Shown here piece after piece: positions 16,615 to 24,691 of a stretch of 36,381 nucleotides of DNA. Position numbers and translations under genes: made by a program. The stretch lies in contig JAIFMY010000232.1 in NCBI GenBank assembly GCA_020048155.1, forward strand, positions 1-36,381. Reading direction: 5' to 3'. This DNA is from Bacteroidota bacterium (lineage in GTDB: Bacteria; Bacteroidota; Bacteroidia; Bacteroidales; DYOH01). The notes under the pieces were generated by a model. The model saw nothing but the letters and a program-made list of their open reading frames with translations, ran no database searches and was not told the DNA's origin. Each line of letters opens with the position of its first letter. Position 1 is the first letter of the stretch.

Positions 16615-17640
16615 ATGGAATTATATCTCGACTCCGCCGACATTAAAGAAATAGAAGACGCATTTCAACTCGGTTTTCTGGCCGGCCTTACCACTACACC
16701 AACCTTCATGCATCGCGAAGGGATTACAGATATAGACTCTACCATACTCAAACTGGCTAAAATAGTGCCGGTACTTCAGATTGAAGCAATGGGCAATACA
16801 GCCGAAGAAATTGTGGCTGAGGCTCATCGTCAATTAGATATGGGTTTGGAAAAAGATAAAACAGTATTTAAAATTCCTGTTTCGCTGGAAGGCGTGAAGG
16901 CATGCAAAAAACTGATAGACCAAGGTATACTGGTAAATATACATCTTGTATACACCTTGCAGCAAGCCTATATGGCTATGGCTGCCGGTGCTACTTATGT
17001 AACTCCGCTTGTAGGCCGCCTGCAAGATCAGGGACATGATGCCCTTGCGCTGGTACAACAGTGTGTTGAGGCTGTAAACTATTACGGCTACAATACCAAA
17101 ATCATGTTCTCTTCTGTTCGTCACGCCGAGCACGTTAGAAATGCAATCAATATAGGAGTTCACACCGTTACTGTACCATGGAAAGTTATAAAAATGCTTA
17201 CCGAAAACAATTTCACAACTTTAGGTACACGCCAGTTTGAGGTTCATACTAAACTCATGACCATACGCGTGAAAGAAGTGATACGTGAAAACAACCCTTC
17301 GGTGAAACCAAGCAACACAGTACTTGATGCTATACTGGCAATGACCGAATCGAAATTGGGTGCTGTAACTGTGCTTGATGCCGACAATAAAATAGCAGGT
17401 ATTTTTACTGATGGTGATCTCCGCCGCCACTTACGCGACGAAGGAAAAGCCATACTTACCCGCCAAATGGGTGAATTCAAATTCAGTAAACCAATCACTA
17501 TCGAAGCAGATGCACTGCTCAATGAGGCAACTGCGATATTCAAAAAACATCACATTGACAACATCATTGTAGTCAATAACGGTCAATTGGCGGGCATGCT
17601 CGATATTCAGGATCTAATAGACCAGGATCTGATAGGATAA
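16615..17640 (+). CDS. Transaldolase-like domain fused to a KdsD-type CBS pair
   Basis: Residues 1 to about 215 are a small (TalC/fructose-6-phosphate aldolase-type) transaldolase barrel: YLDSADIKEI, the Schiff-base lysine Lys86 in FKIPVSLEGVKA, then AAGATYVTPLVGRLQDQG and VTVPWKV. Residues ~218-341 are two CBS domains containing GIFTDGDLRRHL (262-273) and LAGMLDIQDLI. That block is the hallmark of the CBS pair on arabinose-5-phosphate isomerase (KdsD), but no SIS isomerase domain is present. The usual TTNP asparagine is Thr28 (TTTP), and the threonine after the VN strand, which helps position catalytic water, is His110. The gene lies between the kdsA-like and kdsC-like genes. I infer that it makes or regulates the sugar phosphate used by its neighbour; the substrate is unknown. 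Confidence 0.88.
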   Translation: MELYLDSADIKEIEDAFQLGFLAGLTTTPTFMHREGITDIDSTILKLAKIVPVLQIEAMGNTAEEIVAEAHRQLDMGLEKDKTVFKIPVSLEGVKACKKLIDQGILVNIHLVYTLQQAYMAMAAGATYVTPLVGRLQDQGHDALALVQQCVEAVNYYGYNTKIMFSSVRHAEHVRNAINIGVHTVTVPWKVIKMLTENNFTTLGTRQFEVHTKLMTIRVKEVIRENNPSVKPSNTVLDAILAMTESKLGAVTVLDADNKIAGIFTDGDLRRHLRDEGKAILTRQMGEFKFSKPITIEADALLNEATAIFKKHHIDNIIVVNNGQLAGMLDIQDLIDQDLIG

Positions 17641-17693
17641 TATCTTTGCAGAATATTTTCTAAGCTTGCTTAGAAGTATATAGTATTTATAGT

Positions 17694-17771
17694 ATATTGC
17701 AATCAATAAAGCACACGGCTTAATATTTCATTATCAAGCGTGCAGCCTTTTCTGATTGCAATATTTTTTTT
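17694..17771 (+). promoter_or_regulatory. Terminator-like stem plus U-tract abutting the kdsC-like start codon
   Basis: ATATTGCAATCA (17694-17705) pairs perfectly with TGATTGCAATAT (17753-17764). Inside the 47-base loop a second stem can form between GCAC..GCTT and AAGCGTGC. Eight T residues (17764-17771) follow and touch the ATG at 17772. It can act as a partial terminator that lowers expression of the third gene, or as a conditional attenuator. It could also mean that the operon ends here and the HAD gene has another promoter. Confidence 0.6.
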
Positions 17772-18473
17772 ATGCATACACAAAAAACCTTTACCGAAAT
17801 GGGTGGTGAGTTTGTAACACCCTACTTCACATTCCTTGATAGAGTGCCAAAACTAAAGGGCTTTCTTTTCGATTGGGACGGTGTCTTCAATTCAGGGATA
17901 AAATCTGAAAATTTTTCAAGTCCTTTCTCTGAAGCAGATTCCATGGGAGTAAATATGCTCAGGTTTTCGCATTGGCTCAGATATGGTGAGATTCCGTTTA
18001 CAGCCATCATTACCGGCCTCAATAATCAGGAAGCACGAACACTGGCCACACGTGAACATTTCTCAGTAGTATATTCCAATGTAAAATTCAAGCAGGAAGC
18101 ACTGAATCATATAGAAACTACATTCAAACTCTCGCCAAAAGAACTCGCTTTTACGTTCGACGATATATTAGATTTCTCGGTAGCCGAAAATACGCTACTC
18201 AGATTCATGATACGCCGGAATGCCAGTCCTCTAACAACCGACTACGCGAGAAGAAATAATCTGGCTGATTACATATCCTCGCAAGAAGGAGGCAGGCATG
18301 CAGTGCGCGAAATATGCGAATTGGTAATGTCGGTTTGCGGCAATGTTGACGATACATATAAAAAACGCACTGTTTTTTATGGCGATTACGAAAACTATAT
18401 AAAACAGCGCAATAACATTCATACAATTTTTTACTCACTTCACGCCACCGATACGCCAAAAGATCCTACCTGA
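17772..18473 (+). CDS. KdsC-like HAD phosphatase
   Basis: The 233-residue protein is a C0-type (capless) HAD phosphatase resembling Kdo-8-phosphate phosphatase. It shows FDWDGVF with the nucleophile Asp34 and Asp36, AIITG with Thr81, a lysine in VKFKQEAL, the acidic motif FDDILD (Asp130, Asp131) and the family ending ADYISSQEGGRHAVREICELV. KdsC proteins are usually 170-190 residues; here a ~25-residue N-terminal lead and a ~45-residue C-terminal tail are extra. The canonical GDD is FDD and TGR is TGL, so it is divergent in the same way as its kdsA-like neighbour. It lies 131 bases after the transaldolase-CBS gene, behind a terminator-like hairpin. The start could also be the ATG at 17799. Removing phosphate from the synthase product is the inferred role. 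Confidence 0.85.
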   Translation: MHTQKTFTEMGGEFVTPYFTFLDRVPKLKGFLFDWDGVFNSGIKSENFSSPFSEADSMGVNMLRFSHWLRYGEIPFTAIITGLNNQEARTLATREHFSVVYSNVKFKQEALNHIETTFKLSPKELAFTFDDILDFSVAENTLLRFMIRRNASPLTTDYARRNNLADYISSQEGGRHAVREICELVMSVCGNVDDTYKKRTVFYGDYENYIKQRNNIHTIFYSLHATDTPKDPT

Positions 18474-18666
18474 ATTTTTGCAGTAAAATAAAGACTTCTT
18501 CAGAATTTTAAAAGCACATGTATTTGTATATGTGCGCATTAGATATATAAAAAACAATCTTAAAAGCTAAGGTAGTTTAATACGTTGCAGTTATTGTTGG
18601 TCAAATGCTGCTTCACCAGATTTAATGGAAATGTCATTCATCAATTACCGTCTATATCAATACGAG

Positions 18667-19018
18667 TAGTTAGTGTCTGCTGAAAAACAAAAATATCACT
18701 GTAATTCAATTACATAGATGGTTTGATTGCATCTAATAATGCAAACATTGAATACTAAATATGAAGTAACTCATGCACATAACATGATTAATAAAGTAAT
18801 AAGGTTGTGTCAATGAATTCTTTTGATTTCTGCTAAGGTTTGAACCATAGATAAAGTTTTAATACCTTATTATCAGTTAAAACCTTAGTAGAAAATTATA
18901 GCACAGAGCAAAGATTACCTTATTACCTCATTCTATAAAATGAATATGATCAAATAGATTGTGTTAAAAATAGGACTTATGGTCGAGGCGGAGATTTTCA
19001 GCCGCCCCTGATTAGTGT
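18667..19018. mobile_element. Possible MITE or insertion-sequence relic (copy B of the repeat)
   Basis: The left end (GTCTGCTGAAAAAC at 18675-18688) is an imperfect inverted match, 11 of 14 positions, to the right end near 18992-19005 (GATTTTCAGCCGCC). The right 98 bases (18921-19018) are about 79% identical to bases 1-98 of the window. TTAGTG occurs just outside both ends. No transposase frame lies inside. The ends look like insertion-sequence termini, so a non-autonomous or decayed element of about 340 bases is likely, although exact borders are uncertain. Confidence 0.5.
18796..18926. repeat. Nested inverted repeats within the relic
   Basis: The outer arms GTAATAAGGT (18796-18805) and ACCTTATTAC (18917-18926) are perfectly complementary. 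The inner arms TTCTGCTAAGGTTT (18828-18841) and AAACCTTAGTAGAA (18880-18893) pair at 13 of 14 positions, with the exception a G-U wobble. Transcribed from either strand, the region would fold into one long branched hairpin. Confidence 0.6.
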
Positions 19019-19126
19019 TTCAATACGCAAAGAAGTTTAAGCCACCTAAATAGTAAAAAAAAACGTGCAGATCATTTTAGGCACCGGGCCCAAGAGGCTA
19101 GCATACCATCGTCACCAAAATAAAAA

Positions 19127-19151
19127 AACTTCCTGAGGTTTTCAGGAAGTT
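19127..19151 (-). terminator. Rho-independent terminator of the sia-like operon
   Basis: AACTTCCTGA (19127-19136) and TCAGGAAGTT (19142-19151) form a perfect 10-base stem with a 5-base loop. On the minus strand the stem is followed by a run of T residues (complement of 19122-19128), about 70 bases after the siaC stop. Confidence 0.85.
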
Positions 19152-19220
19152 CGAAGTTCTTTATATAATGAAAATAAAAAATATATACTTAAACTAAATA
19201 TGGATATGGACAATTGAAGA

Positions 19221-19607
19221 TTAGAACGGAATGAGATTAATGTTAAGTTTTGAAATTTTCATAAAATCTTCCACTTCATCTACAATATCCAAATCATCCT
19301 CCTCGTAGTACCAGTTGGTTTTTACATCGCCCCCTTTATTCTGAAATTCTTTGAGGATAAGCAGAATATCAACAATACGTTTAGAAGAAGAAGTATTGTA
19401 GTATGTTAGTTTAAAATTAAACTCAATATTAGTATTGTTTGGGCTTTCAGTATACTCTCTGAGCCATTGAAGAAGTGGAGCATAAAACTCAACGGTTTCT
19501 TCCAGGTATGATTCTCCACCCAGCATACAAATACCGGTTCTTGCATTGAAATTTACAGTGGGAACGAAAAAATCATCTTTAAACCCTTGTATATCTATAT
19601 TTTCCAT
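19221..19607 (-). CDS. siaC: SiaC-family (DUF1987) regulatory phosphoprotein
   Basis: The 128-residue protein has the compact DUF1987/SiaC fold: a FVPTVNFNARTG start, GGESYLEE, then FKLTYYNTSSSKRIVDIL. The NTSSSK segment holds Thr72, which aligns with the threonine phosphorylated in Pseudomonas SiaC. In that system SiaB phosphorylates and SiaA dephosphorylates SiaC, and the unphosphorylated protein activates the diguanylate cyclase SiaD. Here the gene follows siaB by 17 bases and is the last in the operon before a strong terminator. No GGDEF protein is present, so the output partner must be different or encoded elsewhere. Confidence 0.92.
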   Translation of the reverse strand: MENIDIQGFKDDFFVPTVNFNARTGICMLGGESYLEETVEFYAPLLQWLREYTESPNNTNIEFNFKLTYYNTSSSKRIVDILLILKEFQNKGGDVKTNWYYEEDDLDIVDEVEDFMKISKLNINLIPF

Positions 19608-19624
19608 ATCCAGAATACGTTTTT

Positions 19625-20185
19625 TTAAACTTTATCAATTTTAACACCAATTACTAAAAAAGAATGAAGTTCGTCAACAGAATTAGCGGAAACTTCAAGC
19701 GGGTAATTTGAGAGCAGTGCAGCTTGTATGAGTCCAATATTGGCACCACCATAGCGACTATCTGGCAAAAGAAGCTGATTACGTTTTAGTTCACGCAATC
19801 CTTCTTTATCAAGTTTACTTATTTTATCACTTTTTTCCAAAAACACTTTCAATTCAGGTTTGGTTATAAGATTCCCCGTTGCTAAGGTATAATATTTATC
19901 AGAATTTTTCATAATTAAGATACCTTCACCTACATATTTTCCATCGTGGTAGGATTTGCGCTCTGCGGAATAAAAGCCGATATTTTGTGCCAATTCGATA
20001 AAAATACGCAATAATTTTTTCGAAGCCACATTATTATCGCCCAAAGCCTCCTCAATATTTTTAGCTAATACTGCCAGTACTTGTTTGTCAAACGGACCTG
20101 TATAGGATAAAATTACATCGTCACGAATGATTTCGTAAAGTTCAAACAAGTTACGTAGTTTCCTATGTGCCATTGAATTACTCAT
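19625..20185 (-). CDS. siaB: SiaB-family protein kinase
   Basis: The 186-residue protein matches the SiaB (DUF6272) family, atypical GHKL-like kinases that phosphorylate SiaC. The helix IELAQNIGFYS (63-73), with Glu64 and Asn68, corresponds to the N-box that binds Mg-ATP, and the end of the domain (NIGLIQAALLS and the SFLVIGVKI strand) is also typical. Its ATG overlaps the stop of the upstream phosphatase by 4 bases, implying coupled translation, and siaC follows 17 bases downstream. Kinase, phosphatase and substrate are thus made from one transcript. Confidence 0.9.
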   Translation of the reverse strand: MSNSMAHRKLRNLFELYEIIRDDVILSYTGPFDKQVLAVLAKNIEEALGDNNVASKKLLRIFIELAQNIGFYSAERKSYHDGKYVGEGILIMKNSDKYYTLATGNLITKPELKVFLEKSDKISKLDKEGLRELKRNQLLLPDSRYGGANIGLIQAALLSNYPLEVSANSVDELHSFLVIGVKIDKV

Positions 20186-22455
20186 TTTAATTTCAATGCT
20201 AAAAGTGTAATATCATCACGTTGATCTGCATTTTGCTGATACTGGTCAACAGATTGTTCCATAAGATATTTTTGTTCAGTCAGTTGCAAATCTGCCATAA
20301 TCTTCAATTGGTCAGTAAACTGTTTGGTGCCAAAACGTTTTTTATCAGGCGAAGCCAAATCGATGATTCCATCTGTAGTGAGATACAATGTATCATTTTT
20401 TTCCATATAAATCACTGTATTCTCAAAAGTTTCATCCATTTGTTGCCAAGATGCGCCACCAATACCTTTAATACTTCCTTTGTGAATTTCAATTTGTTTC
20501 TTTCGGCTAATATAATGAAAAAGCGGACGTTTTGCACCAGCAAATGTAACAATAAATTCATTTTCGTCACTTTTTTCAAACAAACACATACACACGTCCA
20601 TACCATCGTCATTATCGCTGGAATCTTGCCGCAATGCAATGTTTATTTCGTTGTTAAGCGAGGTAAGGATTTTCTTGGGGGAGTGAATTTGTTTCATATG
20701 TACAATTTCGTTGAGAAGCCTGCTTCCAATCATGCTCATAAAAGCACCCGGTACACCGTGTCCGGTGCAATCTACAACAGCAAAAATCCATTTCTCTGCG
20801 CGATTTTCTATTGAGGGCAAATGTGCAAACCATATAAAATCACCTGAGACTATATCTTTAGGACGAGATATTGCAAAGTGATTGAAATATTTTCCAATAT
20901 CGTCTTGTGTATGTAGCATAGCTTTTTGTATGCGTTGTGCATATCGTATACTATCCTTTATATGTTTATGTTGATTTTCAATCTGATTCTTACTTTCGAG
21001 CAATTCATTTTGTACTTTTTTCAAATCGTTGATATTGGTAAATATAGCTACAAACTTATCTGTATTATCTACCGAGCTATAAACCAAACTCATGGTTACT
21101 TGTATCCAATATACTACCCCTTCCGATATTTGAATGCGGGTTTCAAAAGTATTCCCAACTTTATTTTGTAGTATTTCATGAATTAGTTTTTGGATTGTGG
21201 TTTCATTGAAAATCTTTGAGAACGAATTGCCAAACTCTGTTTCAAACTCTTGCTTACTGCGGTTTATCATGCGCAATAAACCATGATTGTACCATTCAAT
21301 TTTGTCGTCCAGGGTAAGTATTACTATTCCGTTATCCGTTTCGCTGGCTACAATTGACAATTTTTCGAGTTCCCGGTTCTTAGAAGTCAACTCCTTGGCA
21401 GTGCGCTTGCGTTCGGCACTTTGTCTGACCACCAGTACCACTAGCAAAGTAAGCAGCAACATACCGGCTATAAGGGAATACAATTGAAAATTTTTGTTCT
21501 TAATCTGCAATTCTTTTAAGAGTAGCTCTTGTTTTGAACGTTCAAGTTCGTTTTGAGCTAAAAGTATTTCTTTCTCCTTTTGCTGAAGCTGAGCTTCACG
21601 TTGGGCAATGAGCAGACTATCATCTTTGTTTTTGGCATTTAGACGGTCTACTTCCAGCTGTATTTTCTCTTGGGCAATTAGTGCGTTGCGGTAGTTTATA
21701 TTATTCTCAAGTTCCTGCAACGATATCTGATTGCTGCTTTTACTATCATCTTTGAAATACTTATCAGATTTGTTATCAATGCTTTTGTTAGAAGAACCGC
21801 CAACTTGCATTTTACGAGCTTCCTGCAACAAAGCCGAGGCCTCTGCCCTCATTTGCTCTACTTCCTTCAATGAATTGTATTTTATAATATCTATTCCCAA
21901 ACTTTTGCGGGCTTCGGGGCTAAGCGAATTTATTTCAGCCTGTACTTTGCTGATGGTAGTTTGCTGTTCGCTAATTTTTTGGTTGATAATACGGTCTATT
22001 TCCGTTTTAGAAACAAAATAATCAGGATTGTATAAAAATTCGGCCATATTAGGATTGAACTCAAGTCTGGCAAGCGGTTTTACCAGACCGGTCAAATCCA
22101 ATCCAAAAGGCATATCTTCCACTTCTATAACCAAATCATAATTATAGTTCTGGTTGCTAAAATCCGCAGGAACGACAGTGCTTACACTTATTTGCTTTGG
22201 AATAACGCCAAATGCATAAAACTCTATAACGTACTGTTTATTGAGAGGCAATTTCAAATAAAATCTACCTGAAGTATTTGTAGTGGTACTATCCGTTACA
22301 TAATTTCGATCCATAACCCTAACTACCAAACCTTTAGCTTTTTTTCGATTTTGCATAACAACACCCGTTAGCTCCAGGGTGCCCTGAGCAATTGAATTTT
22401 CTAAGCTAAAAAAGAAGCTAAAAAAGAGTAAAACCAGTATACGAAAAATCCTCAT
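20182..22455 (-). CDS. SiaA-like PP2C (SpoIIE) phosphatase with CnaB-like, coiled-coil and PAS regions
   Basis: The 757-residue protein begins with a signal peptide (1-24). It continues with a CnaB/carboxypeptidase-regulatory-like beta domain (about 27-112), long coiled coils (about 155-215 and 245-322), a membrane helix (about 325-344), a PAS domain (about 365-480) and a PP2C phosphatase domain (about 500-757). PP2C motifs are SGDF (537-540), DCTGHGVPGAFMS (562-574) and DDITLLALK at the end. Pseudomonas SiaA instead has a HAMP-type membrane sensor, so the periplasmic module here is different. It heads the operon with siaB and siaC and should dephosphorylate SiaC in response to an envelope or PAS ligand. 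Its PP2C domain resembles that of the CHASE4 phosphatase at 4980-6863. Confidence 0.92.
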   Translation of the reverse strand: MRIFRILVLLFFSFFFSLENSIAQGTLELTGVVMQNRKKAKGLVVRVMDRNYVTDSTTTNTSGRFYLKLPLNKQYVIEFYAFGVIPKQISVSTVVPADFSNQNYNYDLVIEVEDMPFGLDLTGLVKPLARLEFNPNMAEFLYNPDYFVSKTEIDRIINQKISEQQTTISKVQAEINSLSPEARKSLGIDIIKYNSLKEVEQMRAEASALLQEARKMQVGGSSNKSIDNKSDKYFKDDSKSSNQISLQELENNINYRNALIAQEKIQLEVDRLNAKNKDDSLLIAQREAQLQQKEKEILLAQNELERSKQELLLKELQIKNKNFQLYSLIAGMLLLTLLVVLVVRQSAERKRTAKELTSKNRELEKLSIVASETDNGIVILTLDDKIEWYNHGLLRMINRSKQEFETEFGNSFSKIFNETTIQKLIHEILQNKVGNTFETRIQISEGVVYWIQVTMSLVYSSVDNTDKFVAIFTNINDLKKVQNELLESKNQIENQHKHIKDSIRYAQRIQKAMLHTQDDIGKYFNHFAISRPKDIVSGDFIWFAHLPSIENRAEKWIFAVVDCTGHGVPGAFMSMIGSRLLNEIVHMKQIHSPKKILTSLNNEINIALRQDSSDNDDGMDVCMCLFEKSDENEFIVTFAGAKRPLFHYISRKKQIEIHKGSIKGIGGASWQQMDETFENTVIYMEKNDTLYLTTDGIIDLASPDKKRFGTKQFTDQLKIMADLQLTEQKYLMEQSVDQYQQNADQRDDITLLALKLK

Positions 22456-22563
22456 TTCTGCAATTCTTCACAAATTGAGAACAAATATGCATTATTTAGG
22501 TTAATCAAGCAAATATGTGCTCAAAAATCAACATAAACACATATATATTCTTCAAAAAGAAAA

Positions 22564-23196
22564 TTATAACTCGAATCCCAATTTCATTCCCCCTGTAACA
22601 AAAAGGCCATTGAATCCGTGCTGTGTGATATAGTCAGAGAAATATTTTTTGTTGTTGATATCGTTGAAATGATATGCAGCCTGATATCCAGCACCTCCAA
22701 AAATATGCATGGAAAACAGTTCTGTATTGGCAGTACGCGAAGCAACATAGAAATGTAATGCAAATTTCATTATATTATGATTAAACTTTAAGTTGTCGAA
22801 ACTTCCGATACTCATACCATCTACAGTATGCCACCTAAATATATCGTCTTGCAAAGTATACATCAGGTAGCTTGTTTGCAACTCAATTCCGGCATAGGTG
22901 ACATCATTATTACGGCGTTCACTTTCACGTATAATCCCGTAGCTCAGGCCTATCCCTTTTTTCTCATTAAATTTTGCATCATTCTCTGAAGCATTAAAAT
23001 CATATATTAATGAAGTTCCGAAAACAGTATACAAATTGGGTCTGTATGGTTTTACAAGTTCTGCTTTGAGCGTAGTTACAATTAAGTGCGCCGGATAAAT
23101 ATTAAGCATCATTTTAGGTTTATCCTGATTGGTAAATTGCGCCAATAAAGGCAGTGGAAGTATAGTGATAAATAATATAATCAGATATTTATTCAT
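22564..23196 (-). CDS. Exported protein, possible small outer-membrane beta-barrel
   Basis: The 210-residue protein has a signal peptide (1-20, cleavage after PLLAQ or nearby). Alternating strand-like segments follow, such as LIVTTLKAELVKPY, GIGLSYGIIRES, TYAGIELQTSYLMYTL, MKFALHFYVA and a final GGMKLGFEL, as expected of a small outer-membrane barrel. I do not recognise a family. It starts 16 bases after the LVIVD lipoprotein at 23213 and is the third gene of that operon. It may be the membrane partner of the two lipoproteins, which is inference only. Confidence 0.8.
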   Translation of the reverse strand: MNKYLIILFITILPLPLLAQFTNQDKPKMMLNIYPAHLIVTTLKAELVKPYRPNLYTVFGTSLIYDFNASENDAKFNEKKGIGLSYGIIRESERRNNDVTYAGIELQTSYLMYTLQDDIFRWHTVDGMSIGSFDNLKFNHNIMKFALHFYVASRTANTELFSMHIFGGAGYQAAYHFNDINNKKYFSDYITQHGFNGLFVTGGMKLGFEL

Positions 23197-23212
23197 AAAG
23201 CAGATACAATTT

Positions 23213-23962
23213 TTATTTGGTTTCGAAAGGGATATATACCTTGCTCAGAAGCAAAAAATGGCCATCGTCGAATGTAAACTGATACAAGCCATCGGGAGCA
23301 GTAACTATAAGAATACTGTCGCGCACAATTACATCATAAGCTGTTAGAGGATATGTTTCTATAGGCACTACTTTTTTGGGATCGGCAATACTAAACATCG
23401 AAAGTTTATTGTCGCAAACAAAAAGTAGCGTATCTGAGTATCCTAGCCCTTTAGGACCATCCATAGGATATGAATATATTTGCTTAGGGTTCTTTTTATC
23501 ATGTACGTCTACAATTTGCAATTCATTCACCCCCCTCCAGCAAGGCTCACCGCCTGCACTAAGTGTTACATACGCATAGTCGTTGCGCACCACAACTGGG
23601 TCGCAAGATACTATGTGGGTGTAGCTAGAAAGCAAAACAGGTTTGCCCGGACTTATACTGATGTCGTATATATACATACCCAAAACGGAGCCTATATAAA
23701 GGTAATTTCCATCTTTGAATATGGTTTCAACACCAACATCCATTTGGGTTTTGTCCATGTATGCAGGTTGGTCCGGATTGGCAATGGAATAAGTTGTAAG
23801 CGTCTGGTTGTCTACTGTGTACAAGTAATCGCCAGCTATTTTAAAACGAGCCATAGAGCCCCCCTGTCCATCTACATCGCTATTGCCATCGCTATCGGCA
23901 CTACAACTGGTGAGCAGAAAATATACAAGCGTGATTATAATTGGTATAAATATATTTTTCAT
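23213..23962 (-). CDS. LVIVD-repeat lipoprotein
   Basis: The 249-residue protein carries a lipoprotein signal with cysteine 20 (FLLTSC) followed by an acidic Ser/Asp/Gly stretch. The body is made of repeated blades of the LVIVD kind: DYLYTVDNQTLTTYSIANPDQP, NYLYIGSVLGMYIYDIS, DYAYVTLSAGG...LQIVDVHDKKNP and DTLLFVCDNKLSMFSIADPKK. These repeats form beta-propeller-like surface proteins of mostly unknown function. It lies 27 bases after a smaller LVIVD lipoprotein and 16 bases before a possible barrel gene. Confidence 0.88.
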   Translation of the reverse strand: MKNIFIPIIITLVYFLLTSCSADSDGNSDVDGQGGSMARFKIAGDYLYTVDNQTLTTYSIANPDQPAYMDKTQMDVGVETIFKDGNYLYIGSVLGMYIYDISISPGKPVLLSSYTHIVSCDPVVVRNDYAYVTLSAGGEPCWRGVNELQIVDVHDKKNPKQIYSYPMDGPKGLGYSDTLLFVCDNKLSMFSIADPKKVVPIETYPLTAYDVIVRDSILIVTAPDGLYQFTFDDGHFLLLSKVYIPFETK

Positions 23963-23989
23963 GATTATTTTTAAGTTGATTGTTTACAA

Positions 23990-24502
23990 TTATTTAGACT
24001 CAAAACCAATAAGAATGGCATCGGTAGGGACGTTGGAACCTGTGTATCGTGGTTCAAGTGGTAAACCGTCGGGTATGGGAATAGCAGGAAGAGCATTCTC
24101 GATACGCGAAGAAACCGTCAATGATGAAAAGCTAGTTCCAATTTTAAGAGTTACTAAATCGGGGCCATTATCGGCATATATAAATCCATTTTTCACAGCA
24201 AAGTCAATATTTCCGGGCAGTTGCACATATGCAATATTTAGCGGTGCAGCCGGATTGCTATTATCAATAATATGTATGCCTTTGTATTTCTCATTTATAA
24301 AAATATAATTGCCGCTCACATAAATTTTTGCAGGATTGAGCAAAGGGTGCGAAGTGAGCAACTTTATTTGGCTATTCATCTCGGATCTCTTCATATAAAT
24401 AGGCTTGTAGTTGGAATAGTCTGTCCAAAAATCAATATCCTGAAAACACGCATTGAGCGCAAAGAGCGAGGTAAAGAAAAGTAAGAGAATGTGCTTTTTC
24501 AT
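23990..24502 (-). CDS. Short LVIVD-repeat lipoprotein
   Basis: The 170-residue lipoprotein has a lipobox with cysteine 19 (FALNAC). It contains two or three LVIVD-type blades: NYIFINEKYKGIHIIDNSNPAAP and NGFIYADNGPDLVTLKI. It is much shorter than the paralogue downstream, so either it forms a partial propeller or it pairs with that protein. It is the first gene of the three-gene operon and is divergent from the TonB-dependent receptor at 24737, with 234 bases between the start codons. Confidence 0.85.
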   Translation of the reverse strand: MKKHILLLFFTSLFALNACFQDIDFWTDYSNYKPIYMKRSEMNSQIKLLTSHPLLNPAKIYVSGNYIFINEKYKGIHIIDNSNPAAPLNIAYVQLPGNIDFAVKNGFIYADNGPDLVTLKIGTSFSSLTVSSRIENALPAIPIPDGLPLEPRYTGSNVPTDAILIGFESK

Positions 24503-24691
24503 AATTCAGATTTTAAGTTGTATATGATTGAATGATGCTATAAAGTTAATATAGGTTGCATGCATGTCATAGAAATTTTTGTAACAATTTACTCTTTTTA
24601 CTAAAGCAATAATGCTGCATCATTTAAGATAAAACCTAAAAGGATGAAGTGCTTTTTTATATACGCCAATATTCAGTTTGAAAATAAAAAG

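Larger units (their letters stand above)
18474..19220. other. 747-base region without a gene
   Basis: No plausible reading frame was found on either strand. The region holds a weak GCACAT/ATGTGC hairpin (18514-18535), a MITE-like relic (18667-19018) with nested inverted repeats, and the terminator of the sia-like operon (19127-19151). It is the longest non-coding stretch in the window and separates the convergent kdsC-like and siaC genes. Confidence 0.8.

Noticed and set aside
18514-18535. Hairpin GCACAT...ATGTGC as a terminator of the kdsC-like gene
   Set aside because: The stem is only 6 bases and no T-tract follows it on the plus strand.
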